A DNA stretch of 43,537 bases from Myxococcales bacterium (GTDB taxonomy: Bacteria > Myxococcota_A > UBA9042). Positions 1 to 8,712 of the stretch are shown in pieces. A model generated the notes under the pieces. The model did not search any database. It was given only the letters and a program-made list of their open reading frames with translations, and was not told the origin of the DNA. Both the position numbers and the translations under genes were made by a program. The stretch spans positions 1-43,537 of the forward strand of contig SHZD01000024.1 of assembly GCA_009692465.1 (NCBI GenBank), given 5' to 3'. How positions within the stretch are numbered: the first letter of the stretch is position 1; every line of letters starts with the position of its first letter.

Positions 1-199
1 GGACCCAGCGAGGTCGAAACGTCGCCGGGAAACGCTCAAACTCTTGTCGATATCAGGCGGTTATGCCGCAGACGCCGTTGAAGGTCCGACTCGGATCACG
101 ACTTCTGGAAATCTTGGCGCGCACAGACCCCTTTTCGGGAACCGCACCCCTGCCAGCCGAGGCAATCTATTTGCGGCAGCGCAACGGTGGTCACAAGCG

Positions 200-2467
200 C
201 TAGCTGTCCTTGCTGGGGTCGTCGCCGCCAATATCCGAATCGAGATTGGCACTGCGTTGATATCGATACGAATAGCGGTAGGTGTACGGGCCACCGCGCC
301 GATAACCGTTGGCGTAATAGTACCCATAGCCGCCTGACCGCCAGCGCGTTCGCGACAGCACCATGCCGAAAATATTGGCATTAACCGACCGCAGGCCATC
401 GATCACCACTTTGGCTGAATCGCGTCGCGTGACCTCGGCTTGGGCGACAATGACCACGCCGTCCACCATCGAGGCCATAACGAGCGGTTCGGTGACCAGC
501 TGAATCGGTGAAGAATCGAAAATAACCGCGTCGTACAACTCCTCCAGTCGCTTGACCGCTAGACGAAAACGCTCAGAGTGAACCAATTCCGCCGGGTTGG
601 GTGGCAGGGGCCCACAAGGAAGCAAGTCCAAGCCGGGTACGTCGGTCTTGCGAATAAAGTTCTCGATGGGCTGATTGGTCAGCACGTGGCTGGTCAGGCC
701 GCCTTCGCCGCCGGGCAACCCAAACAGCTTGTGCAAACGCGGCTTGCGCAAGTCGGTGTCGACCAAAAGCGCCTTGCCAGTCGATGCACCCAGCGTAATC
801 GCCAACGTCGTCGAAGTCGCCGTCTTTCCTTCGCGCGGCGCCGCGCTGGTCACCAAGATCGTCCGCGGCGGTCGATCGGGGCGCATGAAAAGCAGGTTGG
901 TCCGCATCGAGCGCGCCGCTTCAGCGACCCGCGAATGCGGGCGATAGTGGGCATACAAGTCGGCGCGGTCCACCGGCACCGGCAGACCTTCTTCAGCATT
1001 GGCTTGCTCAAAGAAGGGCACAGAACCCAAAAACGGCACACCCAGAATCTGCTCCACATCTTCGCGATCTTTGATGGTATTATCGAGTACACTTACGCCA
1101 GCAGCGACAGCACAACCGGCAACCAACGCGAGCAAAAAGCCTACCGCTAAGCTCAGTTGCACATTAGGCCGTACCGGCGCCTTGGGCGTCACCGCCAGAT
1201 CCAAAATATTGATGTTGTTGACCCCAATGTCGCGGGCAATATCCGTTTCCGTCAGGCGTTTAGCAACCTTGTCGTAAAAGAGCTTGTCCTCGTCCGCTGA
1301 CGTAACCAAGCGATCGTGCTCGATTTTCGCCCGGCGAATTTCGTCGTCCTCGGTGCGCGCTGCGCTCAACTGGGCTTCGAGATCGCGCTCCTCAGATGCT
1401 GCCGCCGTCGCCAGTTGGACCGCAGAATCGTGCATGGCCGCGGTATGTCGGCTGGCAAGCACGACCAATTGCTCGATTTGCTGGTCTATTGCGATAATTC
1501 TGGGGTGGCCCTCTAGGTATACTGTTGCGACGTCCTTGCGCTTCGTGCTGAGTTCCAGAAAGCGGCGCTTGAGCTCGCCTACCAGTCCGTCCCGCATCAA
1601 TCCGGGAGCTGACGCGGCGAAGACATCTCGCGATCCCCTGAATTTCTTTAGACTACTGACTTCTTGGGCCGCCTTGAGCTTGGCCATCCGCACGTCGCGC
1701 AGGGCCCGGCTCAGCGCCAGAATGCGGTCGGCCACCACAGTGCGGCGCGTATCCGAAAAGTCATGGTCGCGATCATAGTTATACAAGGCGTTTTGGCTGT
1801 CGGTCTTTTCAGACTCCAAGCGCTTGAAAATCGTGTTCAAGTCCGACGAAGCCTCTTTGACAATACGCCTCTTCACGTCAATATTGCGGTCACGGTAGGC
1901 TTTGAGCGTTGCATTGACCAGTTCTCTAGCGACTTCAGGGTCTTCATCCTCGATAGACACCTTGACCACACCAGAGTCGTCGGTCGCTTCGATCATCACC
2001 CGCGCAGCCATCATGCCGACTACGTCAGCCGACGCAATCACAACGTCTTTTTGAGCCCGCGATAGTGGACGCGTCGGGTTGTTCAGGCCCAAAAACCGCT
2101 CATCGCGGGCCAGACCTAGCCGATTGACCACGATCGCAGCCAAGTCACGCGATTGCAAGATCTGCCTTTGGGCCTGATAGTAGGCACGCACCGCCATAAA
2201 ACTCTGGACTCCCAGCGCACCGACTTCAGAATCGCTGCCCAGAACCCGCGGGGCATTCTGGTCAACCGTCAGCGTCCCTGTTGCCCGGAAAATGACCTTC
2301 TGCTTGCGGACGAAGACGATCGCCACCGAAAAAACGACGATGACCGTGACAAAAAACCACCAACGGCGCTCACTCAAGATGCGCAGAGCGGACCGCGTCG
2401 GGTCGTCGCTCTGAGAATTCAAAGAGCTGCGCGGTAAAATGGGTTTGTTTTGTTCAGGAGCGGACAT
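200..2467 (-). CDS. Wzc/GumC-like polysaccharide co-polymerase with BY-kinase domain
   Basis: Inner-membrane chain-length regulator and bacterial tyrosine autokinase for exopolysaccharide export. An N-terminal Wzz-type domain is framed by two membrane segments (about residues 37-54 and 436-460) with a long coiled-coil periplasmic region between them. A cytoplasmic kinase domain follows: Walker A in SAAPREGKT (about residue 543-551), Walker A' LLVDTDLRKP and Walker B YDAVIFDSSP. The C-terminus carries a tyrosine-rich cluster (about residues 705-740, GYGYYY and YTYRYSYRY), the usual autophosphorylation tail. A TTG lies directly before the ATG at 2465-2467; the ATG is preferred although no strong ribosome site is visible. 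It is the last visible gene of a minus-strand cluster with a Wza-like protein and an outer-membrane barrel, which supports a role in export. Length (755 aa) is normal for fused Wzc proteins. Confidence 0.93.
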   Translation of the reverse strand: MSAPEQNKPILPRSSLNSQSDDPTRSALRILSERRWWFFVTVIVVFSVAIVFVRKQKVIFRATGTLTVDQNAPRVLGSDSEVGALGVQSFMAVRAYYQAQRQILQSRDLAAIVVNRLGLARDERFLGLNNPTRPLSRAQKDVVIASADVVGMMAARVMIEATDDSGVVKVSIEDEDPEVARELVNATLKAYRDRNIDVKRRIVKEASSDLNTIFKRLESEKTDSQNALYNYDRDHDFSDTRRTVVADRILALSRALRDVRMAKLKAAQEVSSLKKFRGSRDVFAASAPGLMRDGLVGELKRRFLELSTKRKDVATVYLEGHPRIIAIDQQIEQLVVLASRHTAAMHDSAVQLATAAASEERDLEAQLSAARTEDDEIRRAKIEHDRLVTSADEDKLFYDKVAKRLTETDIARDIGVNNINILDLAVTPKAPVRPNVQLSLAVGFLLALVAGCAVAAGVSVLDNTIKDREDVEQILGVPFLGSVPFFEQANAEEGLPVPVDRADLYAHYRPHSRVAEAARSMRTNLLFMRPDRPPRTILVTSAAPREGKTATSTTLAITLGASTGKALLVDTDLRKPRLHKLFGLPGGEGGLTSHVLTNQPIENFIRKTDVPGLDLLPCGPLPPNPAELVHSERFRLAVKRLEELYDAVIFDSSPIQLVTEPLVMASMVDGVVIVAQAEVTRRDSAKVVIDGLRSVNANIFGMVLSRTRWRSGGYGYYYANGYRRGGPYTYRYSYRYQRSANLDSDIGGDDPSKDS

Positions 2468-2618
2468 CAATTTTAACTTGGCCTAGGTCGGCGGCAACGG
2501 GCAGGTTCAAAGAAAGCGGGGCCGAATTGGCGCGCATTAACGCGGTGGCAGTGTCACAGATTGCGCGCTCATCGGGTGCCAGCGGGCGGGCCAGCCAGCA
2601 CAATCAGGTCATTCAAGA

Positions 2619-3254
2619 TCACAGAATCGCTTCCGGAACGAATACGATATCGCCTGGTTGCAGGTAGAAATTGGCTGCCAGGCCCTGCATTATTTTTTCA
2701 ACTGGAACTGGAATTCGATGGGTGCCCGAGCTGTCGGTGCGGGTGATAATCGTATAATTGCGCTCCGCCAAAGGCGTGAAACCACCAGCCAACGTCATGA
2801 CGTCGATAATCGTCATGCGGTCGGAGTAGGCGAACCGGCCCGGCGCCTTCACTTCGCCAAGCACCACGACGCGCTTGGAACTGAGCGATTTCGCTTGCAC
2901 AGAGACGAACGGGTTGCGAATGAATTTTTCGCCCAACCTAGTGCGAATCAGCGACGCCAACTGCGAAGGCACTAGGCCTTCAACTATCAGCGTACCCAGC
3001 AACGGGTAGTCAATTTGACCCGATGGTGAAACGACATAGGCGCCGCTTAGGCTGGCCTCTTCGTACACGCGCACTTCAAATTCGTCACCGGGTCCAAGGG
3101 CCGACGCTTGCACGCCAGCGTGGGAGTTGACCGCGACCTCTGAATAGGTCGCCGGCGCCGTCGACGAGCAAGCACCAACCCCGATTTCGCCACCTAAGCA
3201 ACTGACGATCAAAGCAATTTTTGCATAAATGCCGATTTTCAAAGTGAGTACCAT
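2619..3254 (-). CDS. Wza-like polysaccharide export lipoprotein (Poly_export/SLBB)
   Basis: Predicted periplasmic or outer-membrane export component that would dock onto the Wzc-like kinase. An N-terminal hydrophobic stretch ends in VGAC (about residue 29), a plausible lipobox. Then comes the poly-export domain (LGPGDEFEVRVYEE and SPSGQIDYPLLGTL) and one SLBB-type domain (VVVLGEVKAPGRFAYSD, then MTIIDVMTLAGGF). The C-terminus LQPGDIVFVPEAIL is typical of the family. At 211 aa it is short compared with Wza of E. coli (about 380 aa), which has extra SLBB repeats and a C-terminal helix, but this short form is common in exosortase-type and myxobacterial export loci. The ATG at 3252-3254 is the start; a 24-bp tandem array lies about 110 bp upstream. 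Confidence 0.9.
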   Translation of the reverse strand: MVLTLKIGIYAKIALIVSCLGGEIGVGACSSTAPATYSEVAVNSHAGVQASALGPGDEFEVRVYEEASLSGAYVVSPSGQIDYPLLGTLIVEGLVPSQLASLIRTRLGEKFIRNPFVSVQAKSLSSKRVVVLGEVKAPGRFAYSDRMTIIDVMTLAGGFTPLAERNYTIITRTDSSGTHRIPVPVEKIMQGLAANFYLQPGDIVFVPEAIL

Positions 3255-3364
3255 GCGTCGCTGCCGACGAAGGTGCGAGCTGACGACAATCTTGTAGCGT
3301 CAGTGCGCCCAATTGGGCAGTGGCAACAGGAATGTCAACTGGAATCCCCCACCGCGAGCGCTGA

Positions 3365-3464
3365 GCCCAGATCGCACACCAAACCTCTGGCCCAGATTGT
3401 GTACGAAGCCCTGGCCCAGATTGTGTACCAAGCTCCGAGCTCAGATTGGGTACGAAGCTACTGG
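3365..3464. repeat. Short tandem array, about 24-bp unit, 4 copies
   Basis: Four imperfect units built on GCCCAGATTGTGTAC followed by AAGC. The two central units are nearly identical and the outer two degenerate. The array sits between the barrel gene and the Wza-like gene, 110 bp upstream of the latter's start. Confidence 0.75.
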
Positions 3465-3534
3465 CGAACCAGCAGGGATCCATTGAAAACGAAGTTCAGA
3501 TCGAGATGAAATTCTGCCGAGCGCTATTGACGCC

Positions 3535-4917
3535 TCAATAGCGGAGCACCAAATTCGCAAAAATCTCGTGGCCCGTGAAGGCGCCCACGTCCAAGATTGT
3601 GCTGTCCTTCTTTGAAAGGACCTTGAAATTGGTCTGCAGCGATCGCAGGGTGTAGCCGACATTCATACTTAGCAGACGTGCCAATTCAAAGTTAGCCACC
3701 AACGAACCGTCGAGCGCAATGTCGCGACGACACTTGCCGAATGAGCACGTAGTCAAGCCGCCGATGTCGGCGTTGCCTTTGATCCCAGACAAATCGCCAT
3801 AGGTCATAATTTTCGTCGAAAAGGAGGCGGTTACGTCCAAAATCTGGCCAAAGCGCTGGCTCAAGCTCCCGGAAAAGCGGTGCACATCTGCAAAATTGGA
3901 CAGAAAAGAGTCCACGAAGTCATGGTCATAGCCAGCGAATAATCGAGTGCTTTCCGACGCACGGACACCCACGCCAATGCTGGCCAAATAGCTGTTGAAA
4001 GCACTGCCTTGCTCATGTGCTGACAGGCCCCAGCCAGCCAAAGCCTGAGCGCTGATGCGCTTGGTCAACATGCCCGACAAGCCGAATTTGCCACGGAACG
4101 GCTTTGACGAAAAAGCGAGGTTGCGTGTGGCCAAGTCATTGTTGTCGTAATTGCGAAAGTCCCAAGAGGCGTCAATGATTGCGGCCGTTTTGGGCAGAAA
4201 TTTCCACGACCCTACCATCCGTGTACGCACCGTTGAATTGTTGCCAGATTCAAATTCGTCAAATTTATCAAAGGCATATGCGGCGGTGAAGGCGACGTTG
4301 AACGGCCTGCGCTCCGGGATATCGCCAGGATGAAATTCAATTCGAGCGCCGACGTCGTTGGCAATGCGATTGAAGGTTTGGGTGGTTTCCCAGTTGTTGG
4401 CGCGCAAGCTGCGCGAGAAATTGTCGAAGAAGGTGAACGAAAACGTGCGGCGCTGGCCGCCGGTAATGTCCAAACGGACATTGCCGCCGACGTTTTGCTG
4501 CGCCGCGACGGCAGCGTTTTCGCCGCCAAAATAAATGCGGGCATCACCAATGCCACTGAATCCTAACGAGACATTGCTGTTTGGATCATTCGAAAGCGAC
4601 AACTTGGGCAGTATGCGCAACGACCGCGCGCCGATCGGTTCGTTGCCTTTTTCCTCAGTATTGCCGTTAAACAGGTTGGAGTCGTAGTGCCCCATCAGCC
4701 CGATGGACGGATAAAGCGTGAACTCGCCAGTCCGAACGCCGCGGTCTTGGGCCAACGTCGGCAGCGGTTGCTCGGCGCTCTGGGCCCAACCAACGGTCGG
4801 TACCAGAGTGCCGGTGGCCAAACCCAGCAACGTGCCAGTCAAACCCAGCGACTTGCCATGCACTGCGACCCAGGTCACAAACCGCCGCCAAGCACAAGTT
4901 AGTAAAGCGTTATGCAT
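3535..4917 (-). CDS. Outer-membrane beta-barrel protein of exopolysaccharide export (BBP2-like)
   Basis: Predicted outer-membrane protein. The signal peptide ends at VGWAQSAEQ (about residue 45). It is followed by FTLYPSIGLMGHYDSNLF, the opening typical of 'putative beta-barrel porin 2' proteins found beside Wza/Wzc genes. The body alternates polar and hydrophobic residues as in a transmembrane beta-barrel and ends in LRY, a C-terminal aromatic signal for barrel insertion. The frame extends 26 codons upstream, but the ATG at 4915-4917 is preferred because an AGGA lies 9 nt before it and a signal peptide follows directly. By position it may be the outer-membrane pore that completes a short Wza lacking its own barrel; that role is inferred from the neighbourhood. 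Confidence 0.82.
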   Translation of the reverse strand: MHNALLTCAWRRFVTWVAVHGKSLGLTGTLLGLATGTLVPTVGWAQSAEQPLPTLAQDRGVRTGEFTLYPSIGLMGHYDSNLFNGNTEEKGNEPIGARSLRILPKLSLSNDPNSNVSLGFSGIGDARIYFGGENAAVAAQQNVGGNVRLDITGGQRRTFSFTFFDNFSRSLRANNWETTQTFNRIANDVGARIEFHPGDIPERRPFNVAFTAAYAFDKFDEFESGNNSTVRTRMVGSWKFLPKTAAIIDASWDFRNYDNNDLATRNLAFSSKPFRGKFGLSGMLTKRISAQALAGWGLSAHEQGSAFNSYLASIGVGVRASESTRLFAGYDHDFVDSFLSNFADVHRFSGSLSQRFGQILDVTASFSTKIMTYGDLSGIKGNADIGGLTTCSFGKCRRDIALDGSLVANFELARLLSMNVGYTLRSLQTNFKVLSKKDSTILDVGAFTGHEIFANLVLRY

Positions 4918-5092
4918 CAAATCAATTCCTAATTTCCGCTCGTTCTGCCGTAATTCTAGCGATTCTGGCCAGCGCCGCAACGCGATCTGCGGCAATCTCG
5001 TTCACGGTCTCTTCGACGTGGTTGCCGCAACGCAACGGGCCGCAAAGTAAGCGCGATCTTACTCGCGATTCGCGTTGCGCGCCACATTCGTC

Positions 5093-5827
5093 TTAACCAC
5101 CACCAGTACTGAAGAACGGACTGGCCGATGGCGGCACTTCAAGTTTTGGATCGACAGCGGTCAGGCCACCGACCGGATTCAAATCCGGAATATCCGAGTC
5201 CACGCTCTTTTCGATCACGGGCTTGCCGTCCACCGCGCCGTCGAGCGATGGCCCACCACAGCCTTTCAGCTGACCTTCCATGTCTTCGCATTTGTTAAAT
5301 GCCACTGAAACTTTGACATATTCGTGCTCAGTGCAGGCCGCATCTTTGCGCGATCCGCACTCTTGCATGGACAAGAAAATGCCCTCGGCCAGGCGCAGCA
5401 GACCCTTCATCGTGCTCAGGGCATCGCTGACGCAGTTGACGCGAGCGACGTTTTGCGACTTGCGAGCCTCTTCCAACTCCGCGAATCCATTGCTAATCAT
5501 CCCACGCATCCGGTCCACGTAGGCTCTAGCTTGGTCCAGCTTGCGCTCAACGCTGGCGGCGTCCGGAGCCACAACGGGCTTGGAGCCCTCCTGGGCAATG
5601 ACCAACGCAGCGCCGCCCAACGAGAAAAGTCCAACGGCAATGCCGAATGCGACCCGCCGCGACTCTCCGAAAAGCGCACCCAAGATGAAGCGACTCACAG
5701 CGGTCGCGGAGGCGACTAGGCGTGAACCCGCGACGGCGCAACTGGCGCTAAACGAACTTGCCGGCCCAAGCTGCGAGGGCGCCGCTGTTGCGGTGCTGCC
5801 TAGCTCTGTTTCGACCTTTGCGGTCAT
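5093..5827 (-). CDS. Single-pass membrane protein of the exopolysaccharide cluster, function unknown
   Basis: Predicted 244-residue protein. An N-terminal low-complexity region (about 60 aa) is followed by one hydrophobic segment, FGIAVGLFSLGGAALVIA (about residues 60-80), then a helical domain with four to six cysteines (VNCVSDALS, SMQECGSRKDAACTEH, FNKCEDMEGQLKGCG) and a Pro/Asp-rich tail ending STGGG. The ATG at 5825-5827 is preferred over one 15 codons upstream because GGGGG lies 7 nt before it. I recall similar small 'NCV' helical proteins beside myxobacterial polysaccharide genes, but name no family. It is the promoter-proximal gene of the minus-strand export cluster, 175 bp before the barrel gene. 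The cysteines suggest an oxidised extracytoplasmic domain. Confidence 0.75.
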   Translation of the reverse strand: MTAKVETELGSTATAAPSQLGPASSFSASCAVAGSRLVASATAVSRFILGALFGESRRVAFGIAVGLFSLGGAALVIAQEGSKPVVAPDAASVERKLDQARAYVDRMRGMISNGFAELEEARKSQNVARVNCVSDALSTMKGLLRLAEGIFLSMQECGSRKDAACTEHEYVKVSVAFNKCEDMEGQLKGCGGPSLDGAVDGKPVIEKSVDSDIPDLNPVGGLTAVDPKLEVPPSASPFFSTGGG

Positions 5828-6577
5828 GAATAACCCCCGAGTATCTGAAAGTTCTGGTTCGTTCGTGTGCATATTTTTTGAGTCACGCCTGATGCTGCGC
5901 CTGTCCTCAGGGTCAGGTGCCGCTGAGAACTCATTTGGTCAAACGGACCGGCAGCGTTTTGGGTCAACCTCTTGGAATGACTTCTTCTTTGCCGACCGAT
6001 TCACGACTTTTTTGCCGACCGATTCACGACTTTTTTGCCGACCGATTCACGACTTTGCGGCCGCGACTTCTTGCCGCCGTTGCAGGCGAAAGCACCGCGA
6101 ACTTGCGGTCAAGCGGCGGTACTTTAGTCTCGATTTGCGTTGCCTGTCAACATTGGCCGCCGATTTAGCGCGCTGCAAGGCCACTAGGCACGGGCAGGAC
6201 TGTCGATTTCCCAACAGCGGTGGCCGCGTAGTTTGGACTTGGATGGCCGCCAACCTGACTTGGGTTGGTCAATCGCGAACTCGTACTCGTTTTCGTCCAA
6301 CTCAGTGCAGGGCGCCTTTTGGGGCCAGCATCGTACCCGTAAGAATTGCTCCCGCGCAGGGAGGTTTCTTTGCAAAGACCACGGCTTAGGCCCGAAATCG
6401 CACACTGTCTGGCGACCCGAGCCTTCACCGTGAAGCCATTTTGTTGCCGTCCTGACCGTCAAAGTTCACGGTTGTGACCGGTAAAGTTCACCGCTGTTGC
6501 CGGACATCGGCAACTTGCTCAGCTGGGCGCAAAGTTGGCAGGCGGGCGGGCGATTGTTGGCGCCGTAGTTGCGCCGA
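5828..6577. other. 750-bp non-coding interval
   Basis: This lies between the divergent-side start of the export cluster and the 3' end of the next minus-strand gene. No frame here looks like a protein. The only recognisable structure is the 23-bp array at 5991-6058 and two AAAGTTCAC words near 6460 and 6484. It should hold the promoter of the export cluster, but I could not pick convincing -35/-10 boxes. Confidence 0.5.
5991..6058. repeat. Short tandem array, 23-bp unit, 3 copies
   Basis: Three copies of a unit beginning GCCGACCGATTCACGAC, at 5991, 6014 and 6037. The copies are identical through the first 20 bases. The unit is not a multiple of 3 and lies in non-coding DNA about 165 bp upstream of the first gene of the export cluster. 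Confidence 0.85.
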
Positions 6578-7702
6578 CTAGCGCCACCTGGCGACAAGCG
6601 GAGGAGCCGAGGCCGGCGCTTGGTGCTTGGCGAGGACAGCCACTAGCGTTGCTGCGCGATCGTCGACTGGCACGGAGGCGGCCGAATCGGCTTGCTCAGC
6701 AAGTTGGCACAGGTGGGCGGCAAACAACGCTTGCGCCGTGCGGGCGAGGGGGTCGGCAAATGCATTGATCAGCAGTCCGCTGGCAAGGCGTCCGTCCGCG
6801 GGCGACGCCGAGAGGGTGGCAAAAAAAGGCAGCCGAAAATACAGGGCTGTGCGGCCCAGTCGCTCTTGAGCGGCCGCAGCAACGTGGCAATCCATCGCGG
6901 CAAGCACGAGGTTTGCTCTGCCAATCGCCGCGGAGCAAGTCGAAGAGCATGGATAAAAGCCCAATAATTCTTCGTTAGCGAGTGGATTCAGGCGCCAATC
7001 GCCGCCAGAATCCTGCGCGGCGGTGGCCAAGAGTCTGCGACAGGCGTCATCATTGAGCGTGTCTTGATCGCGGCGGGCCCGATCGCTGTCGTGCACAAAA
7101 GCCTGCACGCAACAATCGGGAATCTCAAGTAACGCACCTGCTTTGCGAGGATCTTCGCGCTGCTGAGCCTCCAGCGCGCACAACACTTCAGCCGCTCGAT
7201 CTACGCTGACATAGACTGTCGCCAATGCGCGCGGGTCGTCTGCCTGAGCCGGACTTGTCCGTAAGAGTAGATAATCTTTGCGGTAAGGCGAACTCAGCGC
7301 TACGCAAGAATACTGACGCTGCTGCTGGGCAAATTGCCGAGCTTGCTCGACGGGAATGTCTTCGAACTTGACAAGATTCTTGATTTTTCCGTGCAGCATC
7401 GCTAGCTCAGCCGGCTTGAAGCCCCGGTAGCTCAGGTGGCCACGAAGCAGGTCGGCTGCTTGCCGGATCGCGATCTCCTTGGGCGGCGGCGGCAAAGTAA
7501 TTCCGAGCGCCACGCCCAACTCAATGGTAGCTGCCGCCCAGTCGCGCTGCCGCAAGGCCGACCTGAGGCTGGCGTACACGTGTCGCAGTTGATAGCGTTG
7601 CAGCATCGCGGTCGGGCTCGCTGTCTCAGGGCTCTGGCCAGAGTTGAGGTTGGCCCAGAGTACGTTAAATTGCAGCCTGGACGACACAAGTTCGGCAATC
7701 AC
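6578..7702 (-). CDS. DUF483-like cysteine-motif protein, function unknown
   Basis: A 374-residue cytoplasmic-looking protein without signal peptide. Two cysteine motifs stand out, IPDCCVQAF (about residue 200) and GFYPCSSTCSAAI (about residue 255). They resemble the paired Cys-Cys and PCS..C motifs I associate with DUF483 proteins and could bind a metal. The rest is alanine-rich and helical. The start is uncertain. The frame opens with GTG at 7700-7702 without a ribosome site, only 25 bp from a type A repeat element, so its promoter would have to lie inside that element. An ATG 32 codons downstream (7604-7606) is an alternative. Family assignment is from memory of motifs only. Confidence 0.6.
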   Translation of the reverse strand: MIAELVSSRLQFNVLWANLNSGQSPETASPTAMLQRYQLRHVYASLRSALRQRDWAAATIELGVALGITLPPPPKEIAIRQAADLLRGHLSYRGFKPAELAMLHGKIKNLVKFEDIPVEQARQFAQQQRQYSCVALSSPYRKDYLLLRTSPAQADDPRALATVYVSVDRAAEVLCALEAQQREDPRKAGALLEIPDCCVQAFVHDSDRARRDQDTLNDDACRRLLATAAQDSGGDWRLNPLANEELLGFYPCSSTCSAAIGRANLVLAAMDCHVAAAAQERLGRTALYFRLPFFATLSASPADGRLASGLLINAFADPLARTAQALFAAHLCQLAEQADSAASVPVDDRAATLVAVLAKHQAPASAPPLVARWR

Positions 7703-7726
7703 CGATTAACATGCAGTCCGCGCCCG

Positions 7727-7935
7727 CCTAGGAGACTGTCGGAAATCAATCGGTTATGAAATGTCTATCAGGTTATACACAATGAATCTATTACGATCCG
7801 ACAGGCTCCTAGCCAGTCAACTATTCTCAACTGTCCGAGAACTGCCCGGAGTGAATCCGCGCAGTTTCGGACAGTTGCCGCGGTCTAGCCACACGGCGCT
7901 AGGAGCGAGTCGGAATACTCCGACACGCTCCTAGG
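7727..7935. mobile_element. Type A palindromic element, copy 1
   Basis: A 209-bp element bounded by CCTAGGAG and GCTCCTAGG. It carries three nested inverted repeats: an outer left pair (CTAGGAGACTGTCGGA with TCCGACAGGCTCCTAG), a central pair (AACTGTCCGAGAACTGC with GCAGTTTCGGACAGTT) and a tight right hairpin (CTAGGAGCGAGTCGGA, 4-nt loop, TCCGACACGCTCCTAG). It is shorter than the other two copies because of a gap of about 10 bp in the middle. It fills the divergent interval between the DUF483-like and UPF0158-like genes. No transposase frame is present. Confidence 0.85.
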
Positions 7936-7974
7936 CCCCTGCGACCGAATTGGCAGGGCGCGAACGAGGACCGC

Positions 7975-8712
7975 ATGTCAACCCTGGGCAATACGCCGAC
8001 CAAACCGTCAGCGGCGCCGATTCTTGATCTGGCCGCCGCTCAGTCTGGAGCGCCGAGCGGTCACGCTGGCCAAGCCGACGATCAGGCTTCGGCACCAAAT
8101 GCGCCGCCTTCGGGGGCATTGACGACGGTTGCTGGCGAATATGTGAAATTGATTGACTTGTTTGCAGTGGCCACCCCAATGTCAATGAGTCACTGGAATT
8201 CACGAACAGGCGACGTTTTTGCGCTTCCCTCGGGCAAGCGCCGCCAACAAGCTGCTCAAGATTTCGAGCGATCGCTGTGGCGTGATGACGCATGGGTAGA
8301 AGTCCCCTTTCAGGAAAGCGACGCAGCGTTCGCCCAAGCCACTGACTTTGTTGCCTCGCTGCAACCGGGCCGTGGGCGGGCAGCTCTCCAAGCAGCCCTG
8401 CAGGGCCCTAAGCCGTTTCGGGCGTTTCGGGCGGCCATCGGCCATTTTGCCGGCCTAGCTAGACGCTGGTATGCCCAGCAGGCGGCGGAAGCTGAGTTGC
8501 GGCTGATTCAGTTTTGTCTGGCGCAAGGTTGGGCACTGGCCGATCCCAGATTCGCTGGTGCCGTTGAGCGCTGGCTCGACGCCAATGACGATCAAGTTGA
8601 GGTTGGGCCACAGCCATTCGCCGAGCGTGTTCGGGTGGCCGTTGCCGCCTTGTCGCTGGCCCGCAAAACCGCAGGGTCGGCTTGCGAGAGTGCGCCCGCC
8701 GAGGGGTCTTGA
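7975..8712 (+). CDS. UPF0158-like protein, function unknown
   Basis: A 245-residue soluble protein. After a proline/alanine-rich N-terminus (about 50 aa) the region from TTVAGEYVKLIDLF to LRLIQFCLAQGW follows the pattern of the uncharacterised UPF0158 family: an acidic stretch, then GRGRAALQAALQGPKPFRAF, close to the family's 'L..AL.G.GAFRRF' signature, then an alpha-helical W/Y-containing end. The ATG at 7975 has GAGGA 4-5 nt upstream. Its stop overlaps the probable TTG start of the metalloprotease-like gene, which suggests translational coupling. The assignment rests on one motif. Function is not known for the family. Confidence 0.65.
   Translation: MSTLGNTPTKPSAAPILDLAAAQSGAPSGHAGQADDQASAPNAPPSGALTTVAGEYVKLIDLFAVATPMSMSHWNSRTGDVFALPSGKRRQQAAQDFERSLWRDDAWVEVPFQESDAAFAQATDFVASLQPGRGRAALQAALQGPKPFRAFRAAIGHFAGLARRWYAQQAAEAELRLIQFCLAQGWALADPRFAGAVERWLDANDDQVEVGPQPFAERVRVAVAALSLARKTAGSACESAPAEGS

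Noticed and set aside
1..199. Gene fragment at the left edge
   Set aside because: The frames there are short or overlap the Wzc-like gene in antisense; nothing recognisable.
5165..5190. tRNA-like word GATTCAAATCC
   Set aside because: It lies inside the coding sequence of the membrane protein and no acceptor or anticodon stem could be drawn.
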